13,264 bases of DNA, taken from contig FTLJ01001027.1 of NCBI GenBank assembly GCA_900155495.1, positions 1 through 13,264 of the forward strand, in the 5' to 3' direction. Positions 1 to 8,100 of the stretch are shown here, piece after piece. The position numbers and the translations under genes are program-made. Under the pieces are notes generated by a model. It worked only from the letters and a program-made list of their open reading frames with translations. It was not told the DNA's origin and ran no database searches. Within the stretch, counting starts at the first letter, position 1. Each line of letters opens with the position of its first letter. The DNA comes from Porogramme epimiltina. Lineage: Eukaryota > Basidiomycota > Agaricomycetes > Polyporales > Polyporaceae.

Positions 1-290
1 ACAGCGCCTCTGAGAATGTCTGCCTTTGTCCAGGCCGGCTCAAGTGCGCTCAGCTGGCCCCGGGCACGCCCTGACAGCCCGGCAAACATAGACCACAGTG
101 TCGGGTGGGAAAGAAAAAGAGAACTCACGGTAAAGGAGTGTAAATTATCAATGTACGAGTCGGCATAGTCTGAAATCGCCGACTCCGCGTCGTCCGCTGG
201 GCCCTCTTTGATAGTGCTCTTCACCGGCGTGCCCCCCCCCCCCGAGCTCGACGGCGCAGCCATGGACGAGTTGAAGCCTGCGCCGGGCAT
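1..290 (-). CDS. Partial unrecognised protein, 5' end only, runs off left edge
   Basis: Reading leftwards from an ATG at 290-288 (a second ATG lies at 263-261), the frame stays open to the edge of the window, about 96 codons. The predicted start is rich in Ala, Ser and Gly. A run of four Gly is encoded by a 12-base homopolymer at 232-243. An acidic stretch of about 30 residues follows, containing ADDAESAISDYADSYIDNL. A near-perfect donor GTGAGT lies at 128-123. Splicing to CAG ending at 54 would remove 75 nt in frame, whereas the acceptor CTGTCAG nearer the donor leads to a stop, so retained and spliced forms are both open. Upstream in the same frame the sequence still looks coding as far as about 560, but is broken by TGA at 341-339. 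This may therefore be the 3' part of a broken longer gene. No family was recognised. Confidence 0.4.
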   Translation of the reverse strand, partial: MPGAGFNSSMAAPSSSGGGGTPVKSTIKEGPADDAESAISDYADSYIDNLHSFTVSSLFLSHPTLWSMFAGLSGRARGQLSALEPAWTKADILRGA

Positions 291-720
291 CGCAGGCGCA
301 AACGTCACCGACGACTTGCGGCGCGGGCGAGGGGTGCGTCACTGCGTGCCATCATCGCTTCGACGTCCGGGCTGTCCGACCGCTTCTCCCCACGCTGATG
401 GGGTGGCCTGCATCTTGCTTGACTTGGGGCTGGGTGCCGACTTGAAGAGGCGCGGGGGCTGTGCGCCGCCGGGCGGCGCTGGGAGGAGACAAGAGGGCCC
501 GGGAGAGCAACGGAGGGTGGTAATGGGAGCGGCAAAAGGGGAGCCGGCTGGTCACCCACACCGCGTCCGAGCCCTATAGCGGAGGCCTGCGCGACAGCGA
601 GATGGGCAGGGGCGAGGAGAGATGGCGGGCTGGACCATGTAGAGGAGGAGCAGGTGCCGATCAATAATCTCCGGAGGGCCGGTGGCTGTAAGCGCCCGCC
701 AGGAGCCGGCACCGCCTCCT
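264..720. other. GC-rich stretch upstream of the left-edge frame
   Basis: This is GC-rich sequence with several overlapping open frames on both strands, which GC-rich DNA produces by chance. The only frame tied to a neighbour is the minus-strand frame from about 560 to 342. It continues the left-edge frame upstream, is rich in Pro, Ser and Lys, and ends at TGA 341-339. The stretch could be promoter and 5' leader, or the eroded start of that gene. No TATA box or other regulatory site is convincing. Confidence 0.3.
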
Positions 721-919
721 TGAATAGCAACTTCGCTACTTTGAACTGCTATGCGTCGTGCAGAACGTCAAAACTTGTTCGAATGCTTAAGGATACTGTA
801 TTTCATCTACGTCAGCTCTTCTCGTGGCTTAGTTCGTTCAGCTGGAGCCAGAAACCCCAGCCGAAGTCGCCTTCTCAACCGGACCATCGCACCAGTAGAT
901 ACAGCGCGCATACTATAGA

Positions 920-990
920 TTACAGCTTGTTGCAAGTCGATAGACCGCGAACAAAAACGTTCGTCTAGAAATCTTCAAGGTCCGCCAGCG
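920..990 (+). repeat. Left terminal inverted repeat of the MITE-like element
   Basis: This arm pairs with 1260-1328 on the opposite strand. The first ~30 bases are identical apart from the extreme edge. The inner half has scattered substitutions and single-base indels around 971-980. Confidence 0.75.
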
Positions 991-1259
991 TTTGCCAAAT
1001 TGGCGCTTACTATTCGAGCCTTTCCCGCCCAGTCGACCAGGCTGGACCGGGCCTAGTTAGGTTGAGTTGTCCCAGACTCCTAGCACCGTGCACTGTTGTA
1101 TTCAGAAGAGGAGTATCTAACTATGTCTAAGAACTATGGGGCATGCATCGTCGGGCACATACTATGAACAGGAGTGATATACGGTGTTGTGCGATTTTGT
1201 TGACCTGCATCGGGGAAACAGGCAGGAGACGTCGTTGGTAGGCGCCTGTATGACATAAG

Positions 1260-1328
1260 TTAGCGGACTTTGACATTTCCTAGACGAACATTTTTGATCG
1301 CGGTCTATCGACTTGCAACAAGCTGTAA
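1260..1328 (-). repeat. Right terminal inverted repeat of the MITE-like element
   Basis: This arm is the reverse complement of the repeat at 920-990. It has an extra G in the CTAG(G)AAAT block relative to the left arm, showing independent decay of the two arms. Confidence 0.75.
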
Positions 1329-1600
1329 CAGAGGTATTGGTGTGAATGGTAGTCCGCTTACCAGTTTACATGGTCCCTACGGAATGCGTCCAGAGAGTCG
1401 GCATAATCGAATCCATGAGTGATCTCCGTGGTCCCATATACAGGTATGAGATGACAAGCACTTACAAAAGTTGCTCACAGTGGGTTCATTGAATAGAATA
1501 AATATATTATACATCTACTATTGCACACATAGCTACGATTACTAACGCGCTCCCGCATGCACGGCACCCGACTCCATAACGCTGAACTACTGACAGGGCA
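1329..1600. other. Gene-free AT-richer spacer
   Basis: No open frame, repeat or RNA gene could be supported here. The stretch around 1490-1530 is locally AT-rich (AATAAATATATTATAC). Confidence 0.5.
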
Positions 1601-1604
1601 ATGA

Positions 1605-2130
1605 TCAGCAGAATCCAGGGCGAACGAGGAAAGACAGGACGCACCAGAGTCCAGTGCGCAATCGCATCAGCAATGACGAAGGCGGTACCCCCAATCCTGC
1701 ATGTGTTGTCGAGCGGACGTTGATCGCGAGAAGGCGATCATTGAGCTCGTCCTCGAGCCGGTCGATCTCGTCGGACCACGTCCTCGAGAACGCTGCGGAC
1801 GAGCTGCTCCTGTGTCGCAACATCTTGATGCGGCGGACGTCTCCTCTGCTGCCGTCGTCGTGGCCGGTAGCGCGGGGAAGCAGCCGATCTAAATGGCTGC
1901 CACTTATCCACGAACCCGCGCACTCGGAACAGGCTGACACGCTAGGCGGTAGGGGCGCCGGCATACACGGGTGCAAGAGGCGGTACGGGCTTTGGCGGGG
2001 ATGCGCACGGGGTTTCTGCATCTTCGCTAGTGAAGGAGGGGGTAGCGGAGACTACGCCGGCTTGTTAGGGCATGGTGGAGGGCGCGGAGGAGGACACAAG
2101 GGACGGGAGGACGTACGTGAGATCTGAAGT
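1605..2130 (-). pseudogene. Possible decayed exon sequence downstream of the cyclin relic
   Basis: On the minus strand two overlapping frames (1738-1923 and 1605-2021) each look coding in part. One contains HQDVATQEQLVRSVLEDVV. The other contains DEIDRLEDELNDRLLAINV, a charged helical segment with coiled-coil character. They join smoothly if a single base was lost near 1760-1775. The stretch lies directly downstream of the cyclin fragment on the same strand, so it could be its degenerate 3' region or a separate fragment. No family was recognised, and GC-rich chance frames remain possible. Confidence 0.25.
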
Positions 2131-2140
2131 CGCAGCGTAC

Positions 2141-2310
2141 CTTCTGTTCAAGCTCCTTCACCATGCTGAACTCGATGTTGAGCTGCTACTCGAGGTTCGA
2201 GCACATCTCCCGCTCCATCTGGTTAATTTCCCGGGGAGCGGACGTGCCCTGGCAGACGAAGGACGAGGACTTGCCCGAGTAGGTGTCGTCCGTGAAGGAC
2301 CAAGGGGCCC
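2141..2310 (-). pseudogene. PCL-type cyclin fragment, interrupted by an internal stop
   Basis: The minus-strand frame reads FTDDTYSGKSSS, then PREINQMEREMCSNLE, then TAG at 2188-2186, then QLNIEFSMVKELEQK, and stops at a splice-donor-like GTACGC beginning at 2140. The block REINQMEREMC-(Y)LEWQLN-x-EP is characteristic of the cyclin box of fungal PCL/Pho80-related cyclins, which activate Pho85/Cdk5-type kinases. The stop falls where that family has the Trp of LEW. A single G-to-A change (TGG to TAG) would explain it. Upstream helices of the cyclin box are absent: the sequence runs into the purine-rich minisatellite. This is a non-functional fragment, presumably of a gene elsewhere in the genome. 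Confidence 0.65.
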
Positions 2311-2387
2311 ACGCAGCGAGGACTCGGATTCGTTGGAGGTGGAGGGAGGCGAAAGCGACAGAGGAGTGGAGGCGTTGGGCTGCGGGG

Positions 2388-2516
2388 AGCAGAGACGGCG
2401 GAGGGAGCAGAGACGGCGGAGGGACAGAGATGGAGGAGGGACAGAGATGAAGGAGGGACAGAGATGGAGGAGGGACAGAGATAGTGAATTCGAAGGGACC
2501 AGAGACGGCGGAGGGC
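2388..2516. repeat. Purine-rich minisatellite, 17-18 bp unit
   Basis: About five tandem copies of AGAGAYGGMGGAGGGA(G)C-like units run from 2388 to 2482: two 18-bp GACGGCGGAGGGAGCA-type copies, then three 17-bp GATGGAGGAGGGACA-type copies. A further GACGGCGGAGGG copy lies at 2501-2516 after a short unique spacer. The plus strand is almost all purine here. Open frames crossing the array on either strand are low-complexity by-products and are not called as genes. Confidence 0.8.
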
Positions 2517-2761
2517 AGAAGGAAGGACGGAAGGAGTCCGAAGGACAAGTCCGTAGGCGCCCCGACTCGCCCGCGCGCTGGCGGCGCTTTTCCTGCCGCG
2601 TCACTTCGTCTCTACCACCCCTGCCGTCGGCGCCGTCCCTTCTCTTTTCGCTCCTCCCCCCCTTTGCAGCCTGCCTTCGTCTTCCGTCTAGACAAGCATT
2701 TGCCTCAACACACCGCGCAGGAGGTCCGTGAGAAGGGCACAAAGGTACGTACCCACCCTGG

Positions 2762-3319
2762 CTTGAGCATTCCGGCACCCTGGGTGCCACGCCACCATTG
2801 AAGTGTTCAAACGTTCGCGAAAGGGTGACCTTGGAGATCATCGTCATTGACGACGAGTTCAAGCCCGGTGACCTGTGCTGGCTGGAGACCCCGCTGAACC
2901 CTACATGAGAGGCTAGGTCTGTTGCGGTCCGGCTAGTGTAATGTGCGGTGTGCTGACGTTGCTGCAGGGACATCAAGTACTATGCTGACAAGGTCCACGC
3001 TGTTGGGGGCATCTGCTCGTGGACTCGACGTTTGCGCCTCCCCCTCTGCAGTGCCCGTTCAAATGGGGTGCAGACGTAATCATGCACAGTGGTCCGTCTA
3101 CACCGCTCCCATAATCTGTCGATCCCAGTGACGATGTATTACAGGCACCAAGTACTTTGGAGGCCTCTCGGATTTGCTGTGCGGCGTGCTCGTCGTCCAG
3201 ACCTTGGAGAAATGGTACGAGGTATTGGAACATTTATTGACTTTTCACGCACTGCCCTCATGGTCGCCCGATAAATGTGGAACGTCCGTACCGACCTCGG
3301 GAACATGATGGCGTCGTCC
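2762..3319 (+). pseudogene. Cystathionine gamma-lyase/synthase-like fragment with introns, decayed
   Basis: The encoded pieces match the Cys/Met-metabolism PLP enzyme family (fold type I, transsulfuration). They are HSGTLGA and IEVFKR, then IDDEFKPGDLCWLETPLNPT, then RDIKYYADKVHAVGGI, then FAPPPLQ/CPFKWGADVIMHSG, then TKYFGGLSDLLCGVLVVQT, and LWNVRTDLGNMM at the end. The Lys of TKYFGG is the family's PLP-binding residue; the usual GGHSD is GGLSD here. Two normal introns persist: 2917-2967 (CTGAC branch, CTGCAG acceptor) and 3092-3144 (TTACAG acceptor). A genomic rather than cDNA copy is implied. Disabling changes are a two-base shift near 2790, TGA just before intron 1, and a one-base loss near 3012. 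The N-terminal third and the C-terminus are missing. Confidence 0.8.
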
Positions 3320-3654
3320 ACCCTGATCATGCCGCCGTCCAGCAATGGAGCCATGCGCCTCTTCCCACCCATCAGCGACGGAAGCCAGCGCGTGGTGTCG
3401 GGTGGTGGCGGCGGGCGGATTGTCAACGAACGGCAGGCGAGCATGCCTTCCCAGCCGTGTGCATGCGCCCTTCGCTGACGCGCGCCCACCTGCCCCCCCA
3501 CTTCCTGAGCTACTACCTCACACAAGGCATGGTCGCGACGGCGCACACGTGCACCATCCACCACGACCCGCGCAACGTTTCCCCGCTCCTAGACGGCTTC
3601 TGGCCGTGCTTCGCGCTGCTCAAGCTGTCGATGGTTGTCTGCGCGCTATTGTAG
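3320..3654 (+). pseudogene. Cytochrome P450 C-terminal fragment, decayed
   Basis: Starting in the same frame as the preceding fragment, the sequence encodes NGAMRLFPPISDGSQRVV and GGGGGRIVNER. After a frame change near 3478 it encodes YYLTQGMVATAHTCTIHHDP, then RNVSPLLDGFWP. This is the K-helix to meander region of basidiomycete P450s, whose usual form is NEAxRLxPPxPxGSQR followed by TYTIHxDPRxFSPxPxxFWP. The invariant Glu of the ExxR motif is Gly (GGA, one base from GAA). No heme-binding FxxGxRxCxG loop follows, because the reading becomes unrelated after FWP. No intact monooxygenase can be made. The join to the cystathionine-enzyme fragment at about 3319 has no spacer. Confidence 0.7.
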
Positions 3655-3778
3655 TATTACCTTCTAAGTAGTGATTTTCGGTAGTCGATACTCTATGGTT
3701 TAGTATGTTACGTATTCGTACATATTCGTCAATGCAATTGATTTCTGCGCCCCCATACAGCCCGCTATGTGTGCTTAT
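3655..3778. other. AT-richer spacer after the P450 fragment
   Basis: There is no gene or repeat here. The sequence is AT-rich (TAGTATTACC and ACATATTCGTC stretches), in contrast with the GC-rich relic before it and the palindrome cluster after it. Confidence 0.4.
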
Positions 3779-3925
3779 AGAAGGGCTTGGATGGGCTTGC
3801 CCAAGCCCGCCTGGGCTTGCTAAGCCACCCCCACCCGACTTAATAAGCCCCAGGGCTTATTTCGGCTTACAGGCTTACAGGACTTATGGGCTTGAGCAAG
3901 CCCCATAAGCCCTTCCCAAGCCGCG
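3779..3925. repeat. Cluster of GGGCTT/AAGCCC palindromes, possible hAT-type subterminal repeats or MITE relic
   Basis: The hexamer GGGCTT or its complement AAGCCC recurs many times and forms nested hairpins. GGGCTTG-CC-CAAGCCC lies at 3793-3808. ATAAGCCC-CA-GGGCTTAT lies at 3843-3860. CTTATGGGCTTG-AG-CAAGCCCCATAAG lies at 3883-3909, with one extra C in the right arm. Short repeated motifs in both orientations near an end are typical of hAT-superfamily termini in fungi and plants, but no transposase and no flanking duplication were seen. The assignment to hAT is inference; the palindromes themselves are plain in the sequence. Confidence 0.65.
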
Positions 3926-4600
3926 TGACGCTTTGCTGATCGGCGCCTTCGAGTAATTGGTCGAGAATGCGTCAGCGGGCGGCCGCGGGAACGGTTTTGG
4001 GAGGTCCGGCGTGCCCGTCCGCACCGTCTTTCTCCCCGCGATTACTGTCGGCGCGGCGGTCGACGAGCACGCAAACGAGAACGCGGTGTCCGTCGGCGTC
4101 ACGCTGCCCACGGTGGCGGCCGTCGACTCCCCCGGCATCGGTAAGGGCGCGGGATCAGGGTGCGCATGTCGTTTGTGCAGCATCCAGTCAGCGACGTTCT
4201 GCCAGGAGTCGGGCGATGGGCGGCGAAGACATCGAGGGTGGCGGGGTGGGTGAGGAAACGGGTGGAGAGCCTGATAAGGACGAGGGTGAGGGGCACGAGG
4301 ACAGCGGTCCAAGGTACTCATCACCGTCGATGGTAGGGCGGTTCCAGCGGGCATCGAGTAGGGAAAAACGCACTGACCGACCCGGAGACCACCAGTGAGC
4401 CTGGGGAGGGTGCAACGCATGAGGACAAACGCTTACGGAACGTTGTGATGCTCGGCCAAGTCCGTGCTCCTCGTTCGGTTACGCAATAGAGGAAGGTCGA
4501 CACTGTGATGGAGTGAGAGGCTGAGATGGTTTGAGGCCGGATGCCCTGGTGTGCGAGTGTGGGCGTGTCCTCCTCAATCTCGATTCTCGACACCACTGCT
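3926..4600. other. Decayed GC-rich stretch with coding-like patches, no gene supported
   Basis: Frames overlap on both strands. On the plus strand 3957-4140 reads a Val/Ala-rich stretch ending in VAAVDSPGIG, just before a donor-like GGTAAGG at 4140. On the minus strand, about 4310-4120 reads TLVLIRLSTRFLTHPATLDV in one frame and DSWQNVADWMLHKRHAHPDP in the next, which join if one base is missing near 4207. Either patch could be an exon relic. Neither belongs to a family that I recognise, so no gene is called. Confidence 0.35.
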
Positions 4601-5150
4601 ATCGGATGTGATCCAAGATTGAGGCGGACGACGAGGACATAGGTGAGGAAAGACGTACATTGGCATCCTCAGCATTCACACCGCGTATCCTGTTCGTGAT
4701 CGTCGTCCTTGTAGCAGGGGGTAGAGGGGTTCCTGGTTGGGATGCCATCGGACGAGGTAAAGACTGCATAAGGCGGTTGCAGAGGAGGAACCGTATGATA
4801 GATACATACCTCGAATATATTATGCTTGAGACACGTCTGTGATGGCGCCAAAGAACTCTTGAAGGGAGAGAAGGTAGTAGAGGAAGGAGACAGAGACAAA
4901 GGATGTCAAGACGTGCGCAGGACCCAGGTACATAGGTCATTAAATATCTCGCAGCCAACAAGCGCCGAAATGGCACAATCTCGACGCTGTTTGACGGGGT
5001 TCGGAATCTCAGAATACGCAACCTATGCACCAGGTTCGTGGGTTGGCACTGTTTTACAATTGTGAAAGCCACGGTTGAATGATACTATTCAGAGCCAATA
5101 GGAGGGGAAGTTATCGAATTAGACACAAAGACCCTGATGACGCTAGTGCT
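4601..5150. other. Intergenic or decayed stretch downstream of the large gene
   Basis: There is no supported gene. Minus-strand intron-like signals occur: GTATGT to CTTATGCAG around 4808-4763, and GTACGT to CCGATAG around 4659-4596. The sequence between them lacks a convincing long frame. One small hydrophobic frame at 4820-4933 is listed separately. Confidence 0.35.
4820..4933 (-). CDS. Possible 37-aa hydrophobic peptide or exon relic
   Basis: The minus-strand frame runs from ATG at 4933 to TAA at 4822-4820. It encodes a 37-residue peptide with one membrane-segment-like core (HVLTSFVSVSFLYYLLSL) followed by a polar tail. It sits in decayed DNA next to intron-like signals on the same strand, so a relic of a membrane-protein exon is as likely as a free small gene. 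Frames this short occur by chance. Confidence 0.15.
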   Translation of the reverse strand: MYLGPAHVLTSFVSVSFLYYLLSLQEFFGAITDVSQA

Positions 5151-8100
5151 CTATGGCGAAATGTCCATGGCCCCTTCACCGGCCGCTCTCCCTTGACTCT
5201 CTGTGTCTGCAGGGATTCCCCCCTGCCGCTGAATGCGAGCTAAGATAAATTCAGAGGTGAGAATCAGATATCAATGAAGGGGGTACGGGGAAAGCGACTA
5301 ACCGCTGCAACCTTCGGCCATCGGGGAGGCCGCGGATAACAGGACGGTTTCGGTGGAGGCTGCAGACGGCAGCCTGAGTGTGCTCAGGGGGCCTGGCACA
5401 CGTGAGATGGCTGGCTGGGTCGCTAATCCAACATTACCCTCTAGTTCCTGGATCTTCCACTCCATCTCCTCGATCCTATGCCTCAGGCGGTGAATCTCTG
5501 CGTCGGCTCCGGACGATGGTGGTACAGATGCGGGGTTTTCCGGGGAAAGTGTCAGGCTGAGGGTCTTAAGCCCGTCCTCTAATCGGGAGAGCCGCCGATC
5601 AGTCGCATCCTCGGAGCAATTGGGCTCGAATGGCGCCGTCAAGAGCCGAAGACGCTCCGCATCCTGAGGTCGGATAAAAATACCGGGAAGTGGCTTGCCA
5701 TGAGGGAGGTGGGGTGTCCTGGTCGTCGCTTGCAAGCATTCCAACTCCACCGCAGTTTCTCTTGCAAGAACGATAATATTCAGGAGATGTTGGACGGTCT
5801 CTTTGGTAAAGGTGTGGTGCATCGCGAAGAGCTCGTCGACAATCACCCGGGCGTCATGCCAGTCGAGAGCATAAAGGGCTTTGATATCTACTCCCTCGGA
5901 GCCGTTGTTTATGCTGGCCGCCATCTTCTTGACCGTAAGGTCGAAGGATGCTAAGCGGGCGCTGAGGTTGTCCTGTCCTACAACTGGGAGGACGAGCGCC
6001 CTGCTCGCGTGGCTCGCGTCGGGCATGACGCTTTCCACCTCTTCAAGTTTCACACGATCCAAAGACGTCCAGGGCTCTGGGTGCAAAATCGCATTAGCAT
6101 AAGGTGAGAAGTGCAGCAAGTACGCTCACCGGTCAATCGCGGGGGCCCGGCAGGCGGATCGGGCCCGGCCGATGGACCCTGGTTCTGCGGTGAGGTGTCA
6201 CGGAGCTGCCGGCCAGATCCAGACGGGGAAGAGGACACCTCCTGTGAGACATCGACGCCAATGTGCTTCTGTGCAGCGCGCTCCTTGCCTTTGTCGCGCT
6301 TGTGGGCGGCAGGGCCGGGTTGAGTGTTCGCCCGGGGTGCCCCAGTAGTGCAGTCGTCCGTCTGGGGACTGGATGCAAAGCGTGTGACACGGCGCTTGCG
6401 CGGCCTCTCTGAAGTGTCGTTTGACGTGTGGACATTCACGGATTCATTACCAGCACCAGCCTTGGCTGAGTCTGTGGTGGGAGACAGATCATCTTCAGCG
6501 TCGACTACCTTGGCTGACACGATGCTCTTGGAGCGAAGCCGCTTGCTGCGGCGGGGAGCAGTGGGGGCAGAGGGATCATCGTCCACAGTAGGTAAAGCAG
6601 AGGCCGCCTGGCTCTTGGAGCGAGACTGTCGGGCCCCGCGAGCGGCGGTGCGCCCCCGACTTTGATTGAGGGTTGTGATAGGACCGATCGCTTCCGGCAC
6701 AGGTGGGACAGCGAACTGTGGGAATGCATCTGCGAATGCCGTAGCGATTTCGGTCAAGCTGCCAAGCAGAAGCATCTTCACCTCAGAAGCCTCGCTAGAG
6801 ACGAAAGCCTCAACGAAGCCGGGCGCTTTCCCGCGTTTCTTGGGCCACTCTTCCCACTTCTTCTTGAAGTTTACAAAGTCTTCTACAGACTCCGGGCTCA
6901 TTGAGACGGTTTTGAACCAGCGGGGGGCTGGGCCCTTACGAGCATGCTCCGCAGGGAATGTGGGGAAGAGGAGGCAGACCAAAAGGTGGACATATAGCTG
7001 GTACTTGTCATCCTCCGTGGGCTTGGTGGTTTGCTCATACATACCAAAGGAGCATGATTTCTTTCTGAGGGAGCACATGGCGCATGTACGGCGGCCTCCG
7101 ATAATGATGTAGCACGTCAGGCTATCTTTCCTGCAGTCTTCGCACCCCTGGGGCTACATTTACTAGAGATGAGGACATCGCATGAAGAAAAAGGAATGTG
7201 CTTACGTGTTCGACCCAACGACGATGTTCGAGGTTAGGCTGCGGGGTGCCGAAATCCCAGATCCTGTCGTGGAGCCAAATACCTGGGTCTGCTGTGCTGG
7301 GCGATATCTGTCTGTTAGAGGGACCCGCGGTGGGGGGAACTACAGCCGAGCGGCGCGTTGGTTTGTGGGAGGACTGCGGCCGAGGAGAGTTGTCCGCGGA
7401 GACCGAGTCCTGACGAGCGATCCGTGCTGTCGGAAGGGGACTGCGCGGTGTGGGAGCTTCAGGGTCAGCGCGCCACTCGGATACATTTTCAGCCCCATTC
7501 CCCTCTGAGCATTGATCCATGAATTCCTCTACAGGAGAGGGAGCGTTCAGGGCGGTGTGATCGGGGAAATCGGAGGACGCGTAGCGGGCCATAATTTGCT
7601 CAGGCCCCATGTCGGTGGGGGTATGCCAGACACCTTTGGGAAAGTTTCTCTCGCCGTTTCTCTGGGTAAACAATCTACTAAGTCAAATGCGCCGTACAAG
7701 CGTAGATGAAGTCAGCCCCACTATTTCTAAATCCTTGTGGTCGCTTGGTCCTGGGGGTGGCTGTTCAGCATCATCACGGGTTGCAAAGACCGATGCGCCA
7801 TCGTCTGCTCGCGGGTAAGCGCCGGGAGATGGGAAGGACCTGTCTGGGGGGATGCTGGAAGCGGGAGAGGAAAGTCTTGGCGGGGCAGGATCGGCCAATG
7901 ATGGCGAGCTCGGAGAGGGTATAGGCACGTTGCTAGTCGAAGCCGAAAGGGACGTGGACACATTTTGCTGGAGTTCTTTTTCTAAACAAATGCGTCATAA
8001 ATATTGAAGCTGTGAAAACGAGGTAAGAAGTGTAGAACACTCACGGCGGCGCTCGTTGTAGACGAACTGCACAGCCGGGGATAAGTACGCGGAATGCTCC

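Larger units (their letters stand above)
920..1328. mobile_element. MITE-like element with ~70-bp terminal inverted repeats
   Basis: The left arm starts TTACAGCTTGTTGCAAGTCG at 920. The right arm, read on the minus strand from 1328, starts with the same 20 bases. The match continues through the sequence reading ATAGACCGCGA, then CAAAAA and GTTCGTCTAG, with a few substitutions and one-base indels, to about 990 on the left and 1260 on the right. The element is about 409 bp. Its 270-bp interior has no long open frame and no transposase, as expected for a non-autonomous DNA transposon. No clear target-site duplication is visible beside the termini, so the superfamily cannot be assigned and the outer boundary could be off by a few bases. 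Confidence 0.75.

Noticed and set aside
305..730. 141-codon minus-strand frame near the left edge
   Set aside because: It is low-complexity Pro/Arg/Ser in GC-rich DNA. A different frame links to the left-edge coding sequence.
770..800. GTTCGAAT, resembling a tRNA T-loop
   Set aside because: No matching acceptor stem, D-arm or anticodon arm could be folded around it.
2158..2976. 272-codon minus-strand open frame
   Set aside because: It is mostly the Ser/Pro/Leu translation of the purine minisatellite, and it runs antisense through the cystathionine-enzyme relic. The cyclin fragment is in another frame.
5298..5300. TAG as the end of the seven-exon gene
   Set aside because: It lies inside a good donor (GTTAGT at 5302-5297), with an acceptor TTATCTTAG at 5240. 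Splicing joins in phase to a further 29 codons ending at 5151, so the longer form is preferred, though termination at 5298 is possible with intron retention.
6324..7112. Several long plus-strand frames (e.g. 6666-7112, 6324-6665)
   Set aside because: They are antisense shadows of exon 5 of the seven-exon gene, whose frame is tied together by splice phases and the Cys cluster.
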